Made by a program: the position numbers and the translations under genes | Notes under the pieces: model-generated | What the model saw: only the letters and a program-made list of their open reading frames with translations | Told to the model about the DNA's origin: nothing | Databases searched by the model: none | In this document: in pieces, positions 33,963 to 43,256 of the stretch | Position numbering within the stretch: position 1 is the stretch's first letter | Layout of the letters: each line of letters begins with the position of its first letter | Source: Apoda limacodes | Taxonomy: Eukaryota > Arthropoda > Insecta > Lepidoptera > Limacodidae | Direction of reading: 5' to 3' | Length of the DNA stretch: 64,000 nucleotides | Assembly (NCBI GenBank): GCA_946406115.1 | Contig: OX291551.1 | Location: 7,874,001-7,938,000 of the forward strand

Positions 33963-34714
33963 GAAAATACCAACTACATCTATGCTATAAAAGTATTTAT
34001 TTATATTGTGTTTATATGTAGATATAAATTGCATGGATGTTGGAAGATGTCATACAAAATATGTGTAAGTAAATTAATGTAGATGCACAGTATCGGTCAA
34101 AAATTTATTTATATTTTTAATTAATGCAGCTATTGTAGTAGTTCTGATTTATTATGATTACAATGAATCTGCAGCAAATTTTACTCCGGACAAGTATAAG
34201 TATTTTTATTACGCATAACGTATGACAAAGTACGCCTCAAACTACCAGAGAGCACGTATTGTACGTAATATCTACTCATCATATTGAACATAATTTGTTG
34301 ATTATTAGGTTCTTGGTCATTGGACACAAAAGATTGTCTTATCATACATGTAGTTACGTTTAAAGGAAGCTGCCATTTAAGGCCTTCCTTCCTTCACAAA
34401 AGATATTGTTATTGAGTCTTAAGCCACAGTATAGGTAATCAAAGCCGCAGTCTAGGGTAATGTTTATACGAAACAAAAGGATTGTGGCTGTTTTGTTGAT
34501 AAACTATGAATATATCAGTTCAAAGTTCATATGAGGGGCTTTGTTGTTATAAACGCTTACGTACTTCTGTGCGTAGGAATTTTATATCTAAATGTTTTTG
34601 CTAGAATTAAATTTGCCGTATTATTCCCGACGTCACACAACTGAGAGAACGAATGATGACATTTATATATTCGTGTAATGGAAGAAGAAAACATACTAGT
34701 ATTACTATCAGTAC
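33963..34714. other. No recognised gene
   Basis: A/T-rich intron sequence. No repeat terminus or coding motif was recognised. Confidence 0.45.
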
Positions 34715-35045
34715 CTGGAGGACCGAGCAAATGCTCGGTTTTTTAAACAGCGCCATCTATTGTCAAGTTAAGTGTTCCTTAATAACGTTACCTATTGTCA
34801 AATAGCTTAAGTGTTGCTTATTACTACTCGCCAATAGATGTCAGGAAGAGTCATACTTTTCAGTTTATCACTGCCTTATAAACACGGATAAAATGACGTT
34901 TTCTAAACATGAAACCTAGCTAGATCAATTTATCCACCCCGAAAACCCCTACATACTAAATTTCTTGAAAATCGATGGAGCCGTTTCTGAGATTCAGATT
35001 ATATTATACACATATATACAAGAATTGCTCGTTTAAAGGTATTAG
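34715..35045. repeat. Common lepidopteran repeat (GGACCGAGC...GCTCGTTTAAAGGTAT)
   Basis: Left end TACCTGGAGGACCGAGCAAA with CGCCATCTATTG repeated in variant form downstream; right end GAGCCGTTTCTGAGATTC then ATACAAGAATTGCTCGTTTA. I associate both ends with an abundant lepidopteran element. Non-coding. Confidence 0.65.
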
Positions 35046-35134
35046 ATGTTATTATGTTCCTATTTGTATCCATGGTATTTACGTTAGATAGTGTCATGCC
35101 AGTAGCATTTAATCAAATCTCTTGGAATTGACAT

Positions 35135-36060
35135 TAAAAAACCGGTCACGTGTGCCGCATTTAGTAGGGTTCCGTTAAAATAAAAACGGTTGTGGACTTC
35201 TAAAAAACTTATGAAACTATTTTATTTAAAATAACTTTCGTTGGTATATAAAGCCCTGTTATCGTGATTTTCTTAAAGATACAGGCGGGGGGAGGGTGGC
35301 TTGGACAACACACATTTCTTACAAATTTGAGAGAAAAAGTTTTTAAGAACCTCAAATGGATTATTAATACTTATATAAAGTTAAAAAAAATTACTTACGA
35401 CGTCAACGGTATGAAATATAAAATGATACTTTTGATAAGGTCTCGCTGATTTTGTTAATCTTAACGATCGATATATATTTATATTACCGATATATATAGT
35501 TATTACTCTCTTAATATATAACCTATACTTCGCCGTTCTATGGCGATCTTCATTCGTAATTGCAGGAGCCATTATATTATATATTATATTAACTTTCCAA
35601 TGCGCAAAATCTTTTTTGACTGAAACTTACTGATTAACATTCTGTTTCCGCGACTGTACGTATATACTTACCTAGTTCTTGCAAAAAGTTTGCGACATAT
35701 TTTGAACGGACGGAAGAAATACCTTTTTTAGGTTTGTCAATGACTGTAAAAAAACCAGTTTTGCCAATATAGCTGGACACTGATTTGTATAACGTATCTA
35801 TTATATAAGGTGAACAAAAGGAATATACTTACTGTGAAGGTTCAAGTCTGCAGTCTTTCGTAATTTCTTCAGTGTTGTACCTATTTGGAAATGTATAACA
35901 AACAACCTGGCTATAAATATACTTGTCACAGTCACACATAAAATTATGTAATCTGTAATTCAGAGGCAACATTGTGAGTTATTTTATTTTATACACAAAG
36001 AATGGTTAAGTCCGAGTCAGACTCGAGCACTATATAAGCGTTCCGTAACTAATAGGAATT
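35135..36060. other. Mostly unannotated; small pieces of common repeats
   Basis: AAAAAACCGGTCACGTGTG with GGGTTCCGT (35135-35175) and AAGTCCGAGTCAGACTCGAG (36007-36026) are fragments of the 31548-32390 family. The rest is A/T-rich with no supported gene. Confidence 0.5.
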
Positions 36061-36066
36061 TGAAAG

Positions 36067-36114
36067 GTTTGTTTGGGCCACAGTTTGTTTGGACCGCAGT
36101 TTGTTTGGGCCACA
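36067..36114. repeat. Minisatellite, 3 x 16 bp
   Basis: Three adjacent units of GTTTGTTTGGGCCACA; the middle one differs at two positions (GGACCGCA). Confidence 0.95.
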
Positions 36115-36140
36115 GTATATGAATCTACGGCGTTGTCAGG

Positions 36141-36180
36141 ATTAGTTGTTTAAATGCCCGGTGGTATTTAAACAACTAAT
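36141..36180. repeat. Perfect 15-bp hairpin within a repeat
   Basis: ATTAGTTGTTTAAAT (36141-36155) is followed by GCCCGGTGGT and its exact reverse complement (36166-36180). Next to it GACCGAGCTTTGCTCGCG and, at about 36375-36440, ATCTTTAGAGCCGTTTTCG suggest a decayed member of the CCGAGC...GAGCCGTTT family seen at 34715-35045. Confidence 0.9.
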
Positions 36181-36824
36181 GACCGAGCTTTGCTCGCGAT
36201 ACACAGAAAGTAAAACCTATCAAATAACAAAATTTCATCAAAGAAACAACAACCTCATTGCAGCATGGAGGATTCGAAGTATCCCCGCGGTAGACTCACG
36301 CTAGACTCTGTGTTATTGTGAAGACGAACTTTCTAGTGTTTCTGCGTTTTGTGGCTTTGTTAACCTCAATGTGAACTTCATCAAAATCTTTAGAGCCGTT
36401 TTCGAATGTTATTGCAAACAAACAAATATATGAGTAATACTATAGTTAAATTCACTAAAGACTATCTAGGATTTCTGTTAGTGATTTTTCGTTATTATTT
36501 TTTTCGTTTTTATTATTTATTATTTTATTACTTATTTCGTTTTCGAGATAGATAAGAATTTTAGTTAAGGTTGATTTTAGATATCATTGTTAAAACAAAA
36601 CCGAATCTGCACTTCAAGCATGCTTAAGCGTAATATCTGTGGACTTCGTGTGACCCGTAACAAAACGCCTTACATAGTGCATTAAAGTACTTAAATTAAT
36701 ATATGTTTCAGCTCCACCAAGCATTGGATTGCGAATTGAGATAGGACTTGACCTGTTGTCAGGCCAAGGACGTTTGTGCCGACGCTTAATAAATGTAAGA
36801 TAAAAAACTTTTTAACGAAAAAAC

Positions 36825-37180
36825 AAAAACAACCGGCTTCAAAAATACATTAAAAAGGTAAAAATAATTACTTTTTGCCAAAATGTAATCTGTATCACAG
36901 TTTTAAGTACGTGTCTATGTACCTTACAGTTTATAACACACTTCAATTGCAGCTTTGTGACGCCGGTGGTTTTTTTTTTTTTTGCTTTTGAGAGACGAAT
37001 TTTTTTTTCTCGTACACTAAAAACATCTATACTTGTAACATAAAATTTTTACAATCATCAACATAAAAGGCGTTTTTCACCAGTTTCAAATCATCATCTA
37101 TTATTTTTTCCTAAAAAAGTTTAATTTTTAAATCCACTTCATTAATATGGGATTTCCATAGGAGACCACTTTTTACAATA
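36825..37180 (+). repeat. Dispersed lepidopteran repeat (copy 2 of 3)
   Basis: Starts AACAACCGGCTTCAAAAATA, continues TTAAAAAGGTAAAAATAATTA, GTTTATAACACACTTC, GACGCCGGTGG, TCGTACACTAAAAACATCTA, ATCATCAACATAAAAGGCG and ATTAATATGGGA, in the same order as 17860-18200. This copy shows the left inverted terminus that the first copy lacks. Confidence 0.75.
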
Positions 37181-37198
37181 AAAAAGTGCGTCCGTTCA

Positions 37199-37384
37199 CT
37201 ATTTTGACAGCTCATCCACTGCTCTACCCCCCGAGCATGTGCAGCCAATGCGTAGAATGCCGTCCGGAGGTGACGCCACAGGGCATTCTTTTTGGGTCAA
37301 CAGTAAGATCGAATCTGCGACTAGACAGCATTGAGCGCATTCAATGCGTATAATGTTTGTCAACAAAACGCCCCTATTATACAT
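37199..37384 (-). other. Short GC-richer frame, function unknown
   Basis: A 61-codon minus-strand frame (MYNRGVLLTNIIRIECAQCC...) that ends DELSK before a stop. It stands out from the A/T-rich intron by base composition and contains several cysteines (CAQCC, CTCS). I do not recognise a domain. It lacks splice signals and is probably part of a repeat; I do not claim a gene. Confidence 0.3.
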
Positions 37385-38479
37385 AGGTATTATAGGTTTC
37401 TAATCATCAAGATATTATTTCTTGCTACATCCGGCGACGGGTCGCCAGTTCGATTTCAATACCCCTAGTAAATAATTTTGATAAAAATAAATGTTATCTA
37501 ACTAATTATACTAAAGTATATGGCTTAACTAGGCGGTTTACGCTAAAAAGTATAAATACATTTGTGAACAGTAAGGATCATATTATACATGGATTCACAA
37601 TCAAAAATTCAAAAACGTGTTTGTACATTCAAAAAAAACTTAGAAACCAATTGAAACTCAGAGATTATAATATTTTTATCATACATCACCTCAAGAAATG
37701 TTTTGTATGTTGAATTTGATGTGCCAAAGATACGAGTGAAATTGCGGGACATAACCTCCTTTCAAGTAATTTTTATTTTAATATCAAATATTTTAAATAT
37801 TTTTAAATTAAGTCTTTATTAACCTTAACCTGAATTGCATCAGTCATAAAAGTTTAAATAAAGCGTATTTCTTAATGTTTCGTGTGCTCTATTGTATGTC
37901 AAAAGTAGTCCACCTTAAAGACATACTTCACTAAGAACACAGTGTGTAAATGACAAAGCAAATATATTAACCAGCTGCTTCTATCCCAAGTCCAAAAGAT
38001 TAGATATCAATTAGTGTACTATTTTATCATTTAAAATTACATTCGACTCTCAGATTCCTGACGTTATCAGTTAATCACACACGTATCACGCTCAATTGCG
38101 CTCAACTTACATTACTAAGTAATGAAGAGTCTTAATTATAAGTATTAGAAGAGAAATAAAATAATATATATTCTTTTAAGTCATAAATATATATTTTTTA
38201 TAAGCTGAGCTGGAAAATCAATAGTTTAAGAATGTCAATACCTAGAGATTAATACAAGCGAATATTTGTAACACTAAGGCTTCAGAAAGTCTTAAGAAAA
38301 TCATTTACTATACTTCTATTATGGTCTCTTTTTAATAGAGTAGACAGATATAGTAAAATAAGATATGTTTTGTAAGACATATTCGAAGATACATTTTTTT
38401 GAACCACATTATTCATGAACACAAAAAATAATATTGAACTTAAAGATTTAGAAAAGATGCTAAACCTGATGTTATAAAT
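37385..38479. other. No recognised gene
   Basis: About 1.1 kb of A/T-rich intron sequence without coding or repeat signal that I can support. Confidence 0.5.
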
Positions 38480-38715
38480 AAAGCTCTAGCTTTTGCTCCC
38501 GGTTCCACCCGCCGTAAATTGTATCGTTGTAGGATTTTAACGGCAACTCCTTAATATTAGGAAAAAACCGACTCACACTTGACGTTTTCAAGTAGCCTTT
38601 GTCCTTCCGCGGGTACAGTGGTTTAAGCGTGAAGAGGTAACAGACAGACATACAGACGTACAGAGTTACATTCGCATCTATAATATAAGTATGGAAGGTA
38701 CACTAACATAACGGT
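38480..38715 (-). repeat. RTE-type 3' repeat, minus orientation
   Basis: CCGCGGGTACAGTGGTTTAA then GCGTGAAGAGGTAACAGACA, GACATACAGACGTACAGAG and ATAATATAAGTATGGAAGG is the reverse complement of the common TATTATAAAxGCGAAAGT...CTTTCACGC repeat (also at 54195-54300 in direct orientation). Non-coding. Confidence 0.6.
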
Positions 38716-38817
38716 ATATGATAGTCTTGTGATCTATATTGATATAATAAATCTAAAATGTTTGTTTAAGTTTGAACGCGTTATGCTTTGCATTTGATAG
38801 CCAATTCTCGAGAAAGG

Positions 38818-39930
38818 TTCCAGGGAGCCAATTCTCACGCGATCGAATTGATCACGAATTCGAAATAAAGTACGAATTTAAACTTTTCTCGAACGAAAAT
38901 ATAGTTTAGCAATTCTGGTAATGTCGAATCCGACATTTCTCGAACGCAAGGCGCTCGAACTGCTTCGAGTGGTCGGGACCGTTCGAGACTACATCTCGCA
39001 TTCGAATCATGACAAATTTAGTTCAAAATGATTGGGTTCTAAACATTAATTCTACTCTTAGCGTAAACTATATGTTCTAAAATCTAAAGTAAATGTCTAA
39101 AATGCAGGTCAGAGTAATTAAAAGGGCGGAAAAAATAAATATTACCAAATATGAATTTTTTTTTACCTTTATTACTTTCATAATACATTACTAGTCTTTT
39201 CTCAATTGATTGATTGGCCGTTTTTTGCAAATATCAAAGTCGCCCATGACAATAATATTCTTCTATTTCTATTGATTTCCATCATAACAAACACTAGATT
39301 ACATCACTTTCACTGATAAAAATGTTTGAGGTCCGGCACCGACATCTTTAGTGCTGCGTAGTATTTTGATAATATTAGGTGGTAATTTCATGTGAAAAAC
39401 ATTTAATAAACATAATTACACCGTTGAAAATAAGAATAACCTAAAATTCTCAACCAAATAAACAAATAAAACACACAAAAAAAACAAACAGAGTTTTTTT
39501 TTTATTTATGTCCAAATACGTTCCGTTTAAAGATGAATGCAATTTCTCGAAATAGGGATTTAGTTTACAAACTTAGTTATATTTATTATTTCCTCATTAA
39601 TAATGATGAAACACAAGTAAAATGTTGCTTCAAACATTTTGTAGTCACCGAACCCTTTTTTAATTTATCAAAAGAAGCATATTAGAATGGGCGTTTTTAA
39701 AAACGCTCTACAACTGTGCAACGGAACGTACCTCATAGCATAACCGGTTTACAATGGCAACATGCCACCGCTTCGAACGACATTTTGTTCGAAGGTTGTT
39801 TCGATTGATAGTGAGAATACAGCAAACGCGAAAATGATGTCGACGATCGAAATTTTACAGTCGAGATAGTGCCTTCCAGATAATCTCTAATACGAGATTA
39901 TCTCGGACGAAGTGAGAATTAGGTCCCAGG
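38818..39930. mobile_element. Candidate TIR element hosting a nested repeat
   Basis: Left end CCAGGGAGCCAATTCTCAC (38818-38836) is mirrored by GTGAGAATTAGGTCCCAGG (39912-39930) with 16 of 19 positions matching. The first ~190 bp are unusually rich in TCGAA/TTCGA strings (about nine), as is the region after 39760. The centre contains the ~250-bp repeat at 39508-39757. I saw no clear target duplication, so the boundaries are tentative. No transposase is readable. Confidence 0.5.
39508..39757 (-). repeat. Dispersed ~250-bp repeat, copy B
   Basis: Reverse complement of 2199-2451 with few differences, including the conserved palindrome GCGTTTTTAAAAACGC. Inverted subterminal motifs ACGTTCCGTT (39521) and AACGGAACGTA (39720) are exact in this copy. 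In its own orientation it ends with a poly-A-like tract (39490-39500). Confidence 0.8.
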
Positions 39931-40028
39931 CTATTAAACATCAGGCTGCGACACGTAGCAGCTAAGCAATGGCGAAAATGAAGTAGTGGCGAGGTCGAGT
40001 GCTGCGACTAGAGCTATGATTTCTAATA

Positions 40029-40056
40029 CCCGGTTCCATTAAGGACCGGAACCGGG
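40029..40056. repeat. Small GC-rich hairpin
   Basis: CCCGGTTCC and its exact complement GGAACCGGG flank a 10-base loop. CGGTTCC recurs at 40070. No clear function. Confidence 0.8.
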
Positions 40057-41499
40057 CAACGGGTATACTCGGTTCCATCGCTTGGTTTTGAAATACGGTT
40101 TAAATGTTGATATAAATTTATAATAAAAAAAAATAATTTCAAAACAAGCTTCTATTCTTAAATATTTAGTACGTCAACAATGAAAAATGCAATGTAGTTA
40201 TGCTTTTAATTAAAATAAATTGGTTTCTAAACCATTCAGCGTGTTGTTTTTTTTTGAGTATCGCAAAATTCCAAAAGTATATTCGAACGTTGCATTACTT
40301 TGTCTCACGCTCGCAGCAAAAATCTATTTTGCCCACTTTTTTTGAACAGAAAAACCTCTTTTTTGTTATTAAAGAGATGAACACTATTTTAAATTGTATT
40401 CCATTAAATTATTATGTAAAAAAATAAAAACTAAACATTAGGCTACATTACAAAATCTTTTATTTGATATCAATGAATTAAATGAAATTATCTATCAGAT
40501 AATAGTTTTACATTTATTCTAATCAATGAATTGTGTAATATGTTAGCGTGTGTTGAGCTTGACATTTATGTAGTGTTTAAAAATTATTGATTTCAGCAAA
40601 CATCTTGGGTACATTTTGTTTCAGCCCAAGGGCAAAAATACCATAGACAGAGTGTTAAATAAAAGATTTCTGCTAATAAAAACGATTTATAAATTTTTAA
40701 ATGTGTCACCCAGGTTCGGACAAACTTAACACTTACTTAGTTGCTCATATGAAAACAAACAGATATTGGTAGGTAATTTTGCACAGTTTTAGACGTGCGT
40801 ATTTTTAGTTAGCAGACACCACGACATAGTGACAATTTTTCCGTTAAATTTTTAAGATTTCTTATACTACGACTAAAATATCATCCCGATATCCCCCAAC
40901 GCATTTCTGGTTCCGAAATATCGGGATTGAAAAACTACAATCTTGGGATTTTCGGGATTAAAACAAAAATATGTTTCAAATTTGCACCTTTCCTGACAGT
41001 CATAAATACAATAAGAAAAAAATTGTGCTAATAAAAAGTATTGTGGTAAAAATAATAACAAGCAAGTTTAGAAAATGTAAAAACATTACAATAAATAACT
41101 TTTAATGTCATTAAAACTGCATTCTTTGAAATATAATTTATGATTTTTAGCCGCTTGTAGCTTTTAGGATCCCGGAATTCAGATAGTTAAATAGGGATGG
41201 AAAAAAAATCCGGGATTATATTCCCTAACCCTGACACCGTTAGAGCTACAGTTAAGTAAATATTGGGTGCGGGCAAACATGGAAGAAAGTGAAGGTAAGT
41301 TTGCCCGTCCTTAAGATGGCTGGGTAAATAGATTTCTTAAAAAATTATAAAACCTATCCAACTTTTCGTCATTAAATGGACTCTATCTTTTTGTCCGTAT
41401 TAGGTAGAATCTCGATATACTCTCTTGTTTGGTAATATTAAAATTTGCTCAGAATTTGTGTTAGTATAACAGATATCCGACGCGTGATTCAAGGCCGTG
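40057..41499. other. No recognised gene
   Basis: Only short frames. Near 41268-41310 a GGGCAAAC / GTTTGCCC pair can fold. TCGGGATT-like strings recur at 40890-40960 and 41170-41215 and may be repeat remnants. Confidence 0.45.
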
Positions 41500-41700
41500 G
41501 GCTTGGCACAGGGACACACATTTATGAATATTTGTGTTTGCCTTGATATGGGTGTTTTCTATGTAAAATTATGCATGTTTTTACAAATAAAGTATTTGTA
41601 TCCGTTATCTGGTATTAATAATACAGGCTTTGCCGTTATGAGTTTGGGACAAGATGGCGCCGTGCCTAATGCCCAGATCTATAAAACAAAACTGCAGCAG
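41500..41700 (+). repeat. Common lepidopteran repeat (TATCCGTTATCTGGTA type)
   Basis: CACACATTTATGAATATTTG, then TTTGTATCCGTTATCTGGTA, ACAGGCTTTGCC and GAGTTTGGGACAAGATGGCG. I recognise the GTATCCGTTGTCTGGTAxxCATAGTACAAGCTTTGCTTAGTTTGGGAC motif order from lepidopteran repeats. A second, shorter copy is at 58800-58895. The 113-codon frame over it (41497-41838) is therefore not a gene. Confidence 0.65.
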
Positions 41701-42189
41701 TTTCGAATAAAGAACGAATCAGGCTATGTAGGTATTTTGACAAAAGGTATCCCAAGTATGTGGATACCCAATCCCCAATTGTGGATAAGTATTAATAGGT
41801 ATTTTATTAATTTTTCTTTAAGTTCTAATAGCTTTTGACTACTGCTTCTTCAGTGAGTTGTGTATTATTTTAACCTAGTTAAGTAAATCCAAAACCTTTT
41901 CCCCTAAAGTATATCTACAATGCATACCTCAAAATTCTCTTTTGAATTAAGTAAGATTATTTAAAGACTTAAATAAGGTATGATTGAATCAACAAAAACT
42001 TTTCCAGTTTAACTTTAGCAAAAATTGATTATTTAACGTTTTCAAATAATTTTAAGTCAAAAATAACACTATGTACTGTTCATTTTCTTTTTCAAGTAAA
42101 TTTCAGTGATTGATTTCTTGGATAAGTAAGTTTTCATGCCAAATAGTACTAACGCGACGATTTTATTCAAAATTTGCCAAGCTGTCTAC

Positions 42190-42772
42190 AAATAATGGAT
42201 AAAGTTAAAAAATTAAAAAAGATCTGGTAACTTTCGTCGGCGTGTCAAAAAGTACAAAAATGTTACGTCTAGCAATGCATCTAGCAGAAGAAGTTCACGA
42301 GAAAATGCTGTTAGTGGTAGTAATGTAATAAAAAGTAATGACCAAAATTTTCAAGGGCCATGTTCAAACCATACAGATACACTACCGCAAGAAAGCAGTG
42401 ACTCCGATTTTGATTTAGCATCTGAATCGAAAGCTGAGGATTATGCTTATAACTTAAACAAAATCTTGTACCAAAAGATGCTAGAACACTTCTCAACACG
42501 GCAACATTATTACAGGTTAACAGTTGTGGGAATGGAGAATACTCGCACAATGGATTTAAGAATAATATACAATATTTTGGAGACTTAAATGAAATATAGG
42601 AATTTACTGCGGTGTAGACAAACCTTACGTTAATACATTTTTAAAACCTTTTGTAACTGAAATAAAAAAAAATCTACAAAATGGTATTGAAATGAATAAT
42701 TTTAAGATTAGGGTGAAACTTAGGTCATTTATATGTGATTCTCCCGCAAGAGCTTTCATAAAGAGTAAGTAT
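42190..42772 (+). pseudogene. Transposon-associated protein relic (CDSPARAFIKS type)
   Basis: Pieces in three plus-strand frames: MDKVKKLKK then SGNFRRRVKKYKNVTSSNAS and ESSDSDFDLASESKAEDYAY (42190-42455); LVPKDARTLLNTATLLQVNS and GNGEYSHNGFKNNIQYFGDL (42465-42590); and GIYCGVDKPYVNTFLKPFV followed by IRVKLRSFICDSPARAFIKS (42602-42769). The order LPKDARTLL, GGxYxxFG, GxxKPxxxxFLxPFV, CDxPARAFIK is shared by a large animal family of transposon-linked proteins, which I recall as related to tnp2/EnSpm-like or KDZ-like elements; that name is uncertain. Internal deletion, stops and frameshifts show it is dead. The DNA after 42772 switches to another repeat. Confidence 0.7.
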
Positions 42773-43198
42773 GAAAAAGTGTAAGTTGTTATAACATATC
42801 CATGTCCATCCACGAATATTATACTTGCAAAAGTAAGTTTGTTAGTCATTTTTAAATGGTGCAACGGAAGCAACCAGTTGAGCTGAAAGGCATAGAGATA
42901 GTTAGAGATGGAAAAGGAGGTAGGTTGTTATAGAAATCCTACGCAGAAACTCAAATTTGGCGGGTTAGAGGGCAACTCGCCCGTGGTCCACGGACTAGTT
43001 TACACATTTTAAATTGCTAGTGGTAAATTAGACCGAAAATAGCGGGCCAGATTATACAAACAGAAAAATGATAGTAGTAAACTCGCCCAAGTAAACCGTG
43101 AAAGTAAAAAAAACCTTCTGTCACACATTTACCAATGACAGATACTTAAATATAAACTTTTGAACTTACTTAACTCTCTATCTAAAACTATTGACTGT
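42773..43198. other. Repeat-derived spacer without gene
   Basis: TCCATCCACGAATATTATAC through AGCAACCAGTTGAGCTGAAA and GGCATAGAGATAGTTAGAGA to AAATCCTACGCAGAAACTC looks like a decayed RTE-type 3' repeat. The end (43160-43198, CTATCTAAAACTATTGACTGT) resembles the ~101-bp minisatellite unit found to the right of the LINE, so the LINE split it. Confidence 0.5.
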
Positions 43199-43256
43199 TT
43201 TTTTTTTATACCACTAAAGTGGCAAACAAGCTTACGGCCCGCCTGATAGTAAGCGG

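Noticed and set aside
36711..36801. Exon-like segment after TATGTTTCAG (reads APPSIGLRIEIGLDLLSGQG)
   Set aside because: It has an acceptor-like start but no good donor, ends in a stop after 30 codons and does not match the ABCG residues expected between the two exons, which already join in frame.
41497..41838. 113-codon frame on the plus strand
   Set aside because: It lies over a common lepidopteran repeat (TATCCGTTATCTGGTA type), whose other copy at 58800-58895 is not open.
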